Below are positions 60,087 to 64,000 of a stretch of 64,000 nucleotides of DNA, piece by piece. The notes beneath the pieces were generated by a model that was not told the DNA's origin, did no database searches, and saw nothing but the letters and a program-made list of their open reading frames with translations. Each line of letters opens with the position of its first letter. The first letter of the stretch is position 1. The stretch is from Streptomyces violascens (lineage in GTDB: Bacteria; Actinomycetota; Actinomycetes; Streptomycetales; Streptomycetaceae). The stretch is taken from assembly GCF_014649955.1 (NCBI RefSeq), contig NZ_BMUA01000001.1:930001-994000 (forward strand), in the 5' to 3' direction. The translations under genes were made by a program, and so were the position numbers.

Positions 60087-60518
60087 ATGAACGCCATGAA
60101 CGAGTTGCGCATCCGGGCCGCCGGGCCCGAGGACCTGGACGCGGTGCTTGCCTTCTGGAAGACGGCCGCCGAGGGCACCAGCATCAGCGACGACCGCGAG
60201 GGCGTCGAACGCCTCGTCGCCCGTGACCCCGAGACCCTGATCCTGGCAGAGTCCGACGGCGATCTGGTCGGCACGGTGATCGCGGGCTTCGACGGCTGGC
60301 GCTGCCATCTCTACCGCCTCGCCGTCCACCCGGACCACCGCCGCAAAGGCATCGGCGGGGCGCTGCTCGCCGCGGCCGAGGACCGGTTCGTCGCGCTCGG
60401 CGGGCGTCGCGCGGACGCCATGGTGCTCGTCCGCAACGAGCTCGCGCAGCACGCCTGGCAGGCCGCGGGCTACGGGCCCGAGGAGCAGTGGCGCCGCTGG
60501 GTGAAGCCGCTGGGCTGA
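60087..60518 (+). CDS. GNAT family acetyltransferase
   Basis: This 143-residue acetyltransferase has LAVHPDHRRKGIGGALLAAAE, the acetyl-CoA binding Q/RxxGxG/A motif, and a C-terminal W-rich end. The substrate is unknown. ATG 60087 or 60096 are both possible; the frame to 60000 runs through the tandem repeats and was rejected. Confidence 0.85.
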   Translation: MNAMNELRIRAAGPEDLDAVLAFWKTAAEGTSISDDREGVERLVARDPETLILAESDGDLVGTVIAGFDGWRCHLYRLAVHPDHRRKGIGGALLAAAEDRFVALGGRRADAMVLVRNELAQHAWQAAGYGPEEQWRRWVKPLG

Positions 60519-60568
60519 CCAGCCGGGTTCGAGCGGCCGGGCCCGCTCCTCTTTGCCAGTGCTTTACC

Positions 60569-60595
60569 ATGGGTGAACCTCTACCCATCGACTGA
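60569..60595 (+). CDS. Upstream short ORF 1, MGEPLPID
   Basis: This eight-codon ORF has an acidic and proline-bearing sequence. Its start lies in a hairpin arm: ATGGGT pairs with ACCCAT (60569-60574, 60583-60588). No ribosome-binding site is seen. It shares the unit CCATGGGYGARCCTC with the second short ORF. Whether it is translated is unknown. Confidence 0.35.
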   Translation: MGEPLPID

Positions 60596-60614
60596 AAGGT
60601 GTGAGCGTCCGCCC

Positions 60615-60704
60615 ATGGGCGAGCCTCCCAGTACCAGCACCGCCGCGCGACACCGCGCGCACCGCCTCCCCCTGGCCGATCATGGGACGGAGGTGACCCG
60701 ATGA
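60615..60704 (+). CDS. Upstream short ORF 2, overlapping the CNNM gene start
   Basis: This 29-codon ORF begins MGEPPSTST and ends in a TGA that overlaps the ATG of the next gene as ATGA, the classic translational-coupling arrangement. It starts in the palindrome GCCCATGGGC. The leader of the CNNM/CorC-like gene thus holds two MGEP-starting ORFs. A role in sensing ion level by translation is only a hypothesis. Confidence 0.4.
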   Translation: MGEPPSTSTAARHRAHRLPLADHGTEVTR

Positions 60705-62038
60705 CCGAAGTGCTCCTCCTCCTGGCGGCCGTACTGCTCTCGCTGGTCTGCGCGGTCTTCGTCGCGGCCGAGTTCTCCCTCACCACCGCCGAGCGCAGCG
60801 ATCTGGAGCGGGCCGTCGAACGAGGCGAACGAGGCGCCTCCAGCGCATTGAAGGCCGTACGGAGCCTCACCTTCCAGCTGTCCGGCGCCCAGCTCGGCAT
60901 CACCGTCACCGGCCTCGTCATCGGCATGATCGCCAAACCGTCGATCGCCAAGCTCCTGACCGGCCCGCTCGAAGCGCTCGGCCTGTCCGCGACGACCGCG
61001 AGCTCGGTGGCCCTAATGCTCGGCATGGTGCTGTCCACCGTGTTCCTGATGGTCGTCGGCGAGCTGGTCCCCAAGAACTGGGCGATCTCCTCGCCGCTCG
61101 CCGTCGCGAAGGTCGTCTCGGCCCCGCAGCGCGCGTTCAGCGCGGCCTTCCGCCCGCTGATCAGCCACCTCAACACCTCGGCCAACCACCTGGTGCGCCG
61201 CTTCGGCCTGGAGCCCGCCGAGGAGCTGGCCTCCGCGCGCAGCCCGCAGGAGCTGGTCGCCCTCGCCCGGCACTCGGCCAAGGAGGGCGCCCTGGAGGCG
61301 GACACCGCCGAGCTTTTCGTGCGGACCCTCAGCCTCGCCCAGCTCAACGCGGAGAACGTGATGACGCCCCGCGTGCAGGTCACGGCGCTCGACATCCAGG
61401 CCACCGCCGAGGACGTCGCGAACGCGACCCGCGCCACGGGCCTGTCCCGCTTCCCCGTGTACCGGGGCAGCCTCGACTCTGTCGTGGGCATCGCACACAT
61501 CAAGGACGTCCTCGCGGTGCCGGCCGAACGCAGGCGCCTGCACCCGGTGACGTCGTTGCTGCGCGAGCCGCTGCTCGTCCCCGAGACGCTCACCGTCGAC
61601 CGGCTCCTCGACCAGCTGTACGGCAAGCGAACCATGGCCGTCGTCATCGACGAGTACGGCGGCACCGCGGGCGTCGTCACCCTGGAGGACATCGTGGAGG
61701 AGGTCGTCGGCGAGGTGCGCGACGAGCACGATCCGCACGAGACCCCCGACCTCGCCCCCGCAGGACAGGACGCCGACGGCCGCACCCTGTACTCCGCCGA
61801 CGGCGCCGCCCGCGACGACCAGCTCGCCGCGATCGGCCTGCGCGTACCGGACGGACCGTACGAGACCCTCGCCGGATTGGTCGCGACCGAACTCGGCCGG
61901 ATTCCGACGGTCGGCGACCGCGTGGACCTGGCCGGCTGGCGCATGGACGTCGTCGACGCGTCCGGCCGGCGCGCGGCCCGCGTCCTGCTGCACGCGCCCC
62001 TGAACCCCGAGGACGACCACGAGGGGGCTGGCCGATGA
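60701..62038 (+). CDS. CNNM/CorC-type (hemolysin family) membrane protein
   Basis: This 445-residue protein has a DUF21 membrane domain of four helices (about 1-190), then two CBS domains (MTPRVQVTALDIQA, RFPVYRGSLDSVVGIAHIKDVL, VIDEYGGTAGVVTLEDIVEEVVGE) and a C-terminal CorC/HlyC transporter-associated domain. The family handles magnesium or cobalt, most likely magnesium efflux. 'Hemolysin' is a historical name. GGAGGTGA lies 6 nt before the ATG. It is coupled to the next gene by ATGA. Confidence 0.9.
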   Translation: MTEVLLLLAAVLLSLVCAVFVAAEFSLTTAERSDLERAVERGERGASSALKAVRSLTFQLSGAQLGITVTGLVIGMIAKPSIAKLLTGPLEALGLSATTASSVALMLGMVLSTVFLMVVGELVPKNWAISSPLAVAKVVSAPQRAFSAAFRPLISHLNTSANHLVRRFGLEPAEELASARSPQELVALARHSAKEGALEADTAELFVRTLSLAQLNAENVMTPRVQVTALDIQATAEDVANATRATGLSRFPVYRGSLDSVVGIAHIKDVLAVPAERRRLHPVTSLLREPLLVPETLTVDRLLDQLYGKRTMAVVIDEYGGTAGVVTLEDIVEEVVGEVRDEHDPHETPDLAPAGQDADGRTLYSADGAARDDQLAAIGLRVPDGPYETLAGLVATELGRIPTVGDRVDLAGWRMDVVDASGRRAARVLLHAPLNPEDDHEGAGR

Positions 62039-63060
62039 TCATCGCGATCCAGATTCTGATCGGCCTGGCGACCCTGGTCGTCAACGCCTTCTTCGTCGGC
62101 GCCGAGTTCGCCCTGATCTCGGTGCGCCGCAGCCAGATCGAACCGCTCGCCGAGGACGGCAACCGCCGCGCGCGCAGCGTCATTTGGGGCCTGGAACATG
62201 TCTCGGCCCTGATGGCCGCGGCACAGCTCGGCATCACGCTGTGCACCCTGGTGCTCGGCGTGGTCGCGGAACCGGCCATCGCGCACATGGTCGAGCCGGT
62301 CTTCGACGCGGTGGGCGTGCCGACCGGGCTGATCCATCCGGTGTCGTTCGTGCTCGCCCTCGCGGTCGCCACGTATCTGCACATGCTGCTCGGCGAGATG
62401 GTGCCGAAGAACATCGCGCTGGCCGAGCCCGCGCGCACCGCGCTGCTGCTCGGCCCGCCGCTGGTGACGCTTGCGCGGGCGCTGCGTCCAGTGATCTTCG
62501 CGATCAACGCCTTCGCCAACACCCTCCTGAAACTGCTCAGGGTGGACGCCAAGGACCATGTCGCGGCGACCTTCTCGGACGACGAACTGGCCCGCCTGGT
62601 GACCGACGCGGGAGATGCCGGACTCCTCGACGACCGGGCGGCCGAGCGCCTGCACGACGCCCTTGAACTGGGACGACGGCCCGTCCGGGACGTGGTCGTG
62701 CCGCTGGACAAGGTGGTACGGGCCGAGGTCGGCACCACCCCGGAGGAGCTGGAGCGGCTCGCGGCGAGCTCCGGGTTCTCGCGCTTCCCGGTCGTCGACG
62801 AGGAGAGCCGCATCCTGGGTTATCTGCACGTCAAGGACGCCTTGGACGCGGCGCCGCGCGAGGTGGCCTTCCCCGTCGCGGCGCTGCGCCCGATCGCCCG
62901 GGTGCGCGCCGCGACCCCGCTCGACGACGTGCTGACCGCGATGCGGCGCAGTCGTACGCACCTGGCGGCGGTCATCGGCGAGGAGGGCAAGCTGGCGGGC
63001 CTGGTCACGATGGAGGACGTGCTGCGGGAGCTCGTGGGCCCGCCGGCGGCCGCGGCCTAG
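62035..63060 (+). CDS. CNNM-type (hemolysin family) membrane protein without CorC domain
   Basis: This 341-residue paralogue of the preceding product has a DUF21 domain, then a CBS pair (VVPLDKVVRAEVGTTPEE, SRFPVVDEESRILGYLHVKDAL), but it stops after the second CBS domain and lacks the CorC/HlyC C-terminal domain. The start overlaps the previous stop. The two probably act together, perhaps as a heterodimer. Confidence 0.9.
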   Translation: MIIAIQILIGLATLVVNAFFVGAEFALISVRRSQIEPLAEDGNRRARSVIWGLEHVSALMAAAQLGITLCTLVLGVVAEPAIAHMVEPVFDAVGVPTGLIHPVSFVLALAVATYLHMLLGEMVPKNIALAEPARTALLLGPPLVTLARALRPVIFAINAFANTLLKLLRVDAKDHVAATFSDDELARLVTDAGDAGLLDDRAAERLHDALELGRRPVRDVVVPLDKVVRAEVGTTPEELERLAASSGFSRFPVVDEESRILGYLHVKDALDAAPREVAFPVAALRPIARVRAATPLDDVLTAMRRSRTHLAAVIGEEGKLAGLVTMEDVLRELVGPPAAAA

Positions 63061-63112
63061 GGGAACACCCACTGGCCCTTACGGTTGCCCCGTTGTTCGG
63101 CTGCCCGGCCGC

Positions 63113-63367
63113 TCACGCGGCGGGTTTGGCGGGAGCGGCCGGGCTCGTGGTCTCGGTGAGGCCCGGGCCCGGCTGCCCCAGCTGCGAGGAGCCGACGGCC
63201 ATCAGGACGGCGAGCACCGCGGCCATGCCCGCGGTCGCGAAGGCCGCGGTCCAGTGCACGTCGAGGAGGTTGGTCGCGCCGGCTGTCAGGACGGCGGCGA
63301 GCGCCTGGGCGAAGGTGCGGATGGCACGCTCGGCGGTGGCCTTCCAGAAGGCCGCGGTGAACAACAT
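63113..63367 (-). CDS. Holin-like small membrane protein
   Basis: This 84-residue protein has the start AFWKATAERAIRTFAQALAAVLTAG and two helices ending VLAVLMAVGSS, matching the r1t-type phage holin family seen in actinophages and as stray chromosomal genes. A Pro/Ala/Thr-rich tail follows. No endolysin or other phage genes are near, so it is probably a domesticated or unrelated use of the fold. ATG 63367 is preferred to 63409. Confidence 0.7.
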   Translation of the reverse strand: MLFTAAFWKATAERAIRTFAQALAAVLTAGATNLLDVHWTAAFATAGMAAVLAVLMAVGSSQLGQPGPGLTETTSPAAPAKPAA

Positions 63368-63548
63368 CGACGCTCGCTCTCTCGACGGCCGGTTCCGGCC
63401 GGGTTCCATAAAGTTGATGTGCTCCTGGCATACCGCGGAACGGGCTCCGCCGAAAGGGCCTGGTCGGCCTCCTTGTGATCACGGTCCCCAGGAGGGATTC
63501 GGCGCCCCCGGGCCGCCGTGGCATACCGCGCGGTACGATCGCTCCGCC

Positions 63549-64000
63549 ATGGAGATGAATGCCTCATACACCAGCTTTGCCGCGATCGGGGACTCCTTCA
63601 CGGAGGGCATGTCCGACCGGCTTCCCGACGGCTCCTACCGCGGCTGGGCCGATGTGCTCGCCACCCGCCTCGCGGCCCGCACACCCGGCTTCCGGTACGC
63701 GAACCTGGCCGTGCGCGGCAAGCTCATCGGGCAGATCGTCGAGGAGCAGGTGGCCGCGGCGGCCGCGCTGCGCCCGGACGTGATCACCCTGGTCGGCGGC
63801 CTCAACGACACTCTGCGCCCCAAGTGCGACATGGGCCGGGTGCGCGGACTCCTCACGGAGGCGGTCGAACAGCTCGCCCCCGCCTGCAAGCACCTGGTCC
63901 TGATGCGCAGCCCGGGCCGCAACGGCCCGGTCCTCGACCGCTTCCGCCCCCGCATGGAAGAGCTCTTCTCGTACGTCGATGAACTGGCCGGGCGCCACGG
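63549..64000 (+). CDS. SGNH/GDSL hydrolase (partial, 3' end outside the window)
   Basis: The visible 150 residues hold SGNH block I (AIGDSFTEG, catalytic Ser in GDS), block II with a Gly (LAVRGKLIG) and block III GLND (oxyanion Asn). The final Asp-His block lies past the window end. This family includes lipases and esterases such as the small Streptomyces SGNH proteins. No signal peptide is present, so the enzyme is cytoplasmic. The frame is open to the last base. ATG 63555 is an alternative start. Confidence 0.88.
   Translation, partial: MEMNASYTSFAAIGDSFTEGMSDRLPDGSYRGWADVLATRLAARTPGFRYANLAVRGKLIGQIVEEQVAAAAALRPDVITLVGGLNDTLRPKCDMGRVRGLLTEAVEQLAPACKHLVLMRSPGRNGPVLDRFRPRMEELFSYVDELAGRH

Noticed and set aside
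60567..60700. M-box (magnesium) riboswitch before the CNNM gene
   Set aside because: GGTGAACCTCTACC vaguely resembles the M-box start, but the later conserved blocks are missing.
1..64000. tRNA, rRNA, CRISPR, IS elements or prophage
   Set aside because: Reading by eye found no cloverleaf-like genes, spacer arrays, transposases or phage modules. The holin-like gene is isolated. A tRNA search tool could still find a missed copy.

Overview
The window is high-GC DNA from an actinomycete, almost certainly Streptomyces or a close relative. The evidence is very high third-position GC, GTG and TTG starts, Tat and lipoprotein exporters, TetR and MarR regulators beside their targets, a WhiJ-like HTH/DUF397/anti-sigma-type cluster, the MurT-GatD pair, a cysteine-ending leader peptide and a c-di-AMP riboswitch before an NlpC/P60 hydrolase. 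From memory, the order pfkA, tripeptidyl aminopeptidase, urease, bioF/bioBAD matches the S. coelicolor SCO12xx region; I could not check this. I see no tRNA, rRNA, CRISPR array, IS element or prophage.

Layout. 1-2.1 kb: an ImmA/IrrE-type metalloprotease with a multi-pass membrane partner, and a YjbQ protein. 2.15-6.5 kb: a sulfonate operon (ssuC-B-A-D) preceded by a leaderless 27-residue leader peptide ending in Cys codons. 6.5-14.2 kb: flavin monooxygenase, short MltG-like protein, ABC exporter with divergent MarR, and a large FAD/Fe-S oxidoreductase. 14.5-17.6 kb: two exported glycan-active proteins, GH109-like and PNGase A-like. 17.7-21.3 kb: a heterodimeric ABC exporter with complementary degenerate nucleotide sites. 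21.6-30.5 kb: membrane hydrolase, DUF3516 helicase, TesB, glutathione peroxidase, two TetR modules with clear operators, acyl-CoA dehydrogenase and peptide deformylase. 30.6-37.9 kb: MurT-GatD, phosphofructokinase, CtaG, a broken polysaccharide lyase, an acylglycerophosphate acyltransferase and an epimerase. 38-44.4 kb: secreted tripeptidyl aminopeptidase and the urease cluster ureABCFGD, all on the minus strand. 44.7-49.9 kb: orphan Phd antitoxin, second acyltransferase, a ClpP paralogue lacking the catalytic His, the c-di-AMP riboswitch with its NlpC/P60 gene, and the WhiJ-like trio. 49.9-54.4 kb: biotin synthesis (bioF divergent from bioBAD). 54.4-64 kb: VOC protein, methyltransferase, MacB/FtsX-type ABC system, F420-type oxidoreductase, GNAT, two CNNM/CorC-like proteins behind a structured leader with two short ORFs, an isolated holin-like gene and a partial SGNH hydrolase.

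The main themes are nutrient scavenging (sulfonate, urea, peptides, glycans), envelope building (MurT/GatD, MltG, NlpC/P60, acyltransferases) and tight local regulation. GC-rich dispersed intergenic repeats occur at four places; one supplies the C-terminal codons of the deformylase and one sits between ureF and ureG.
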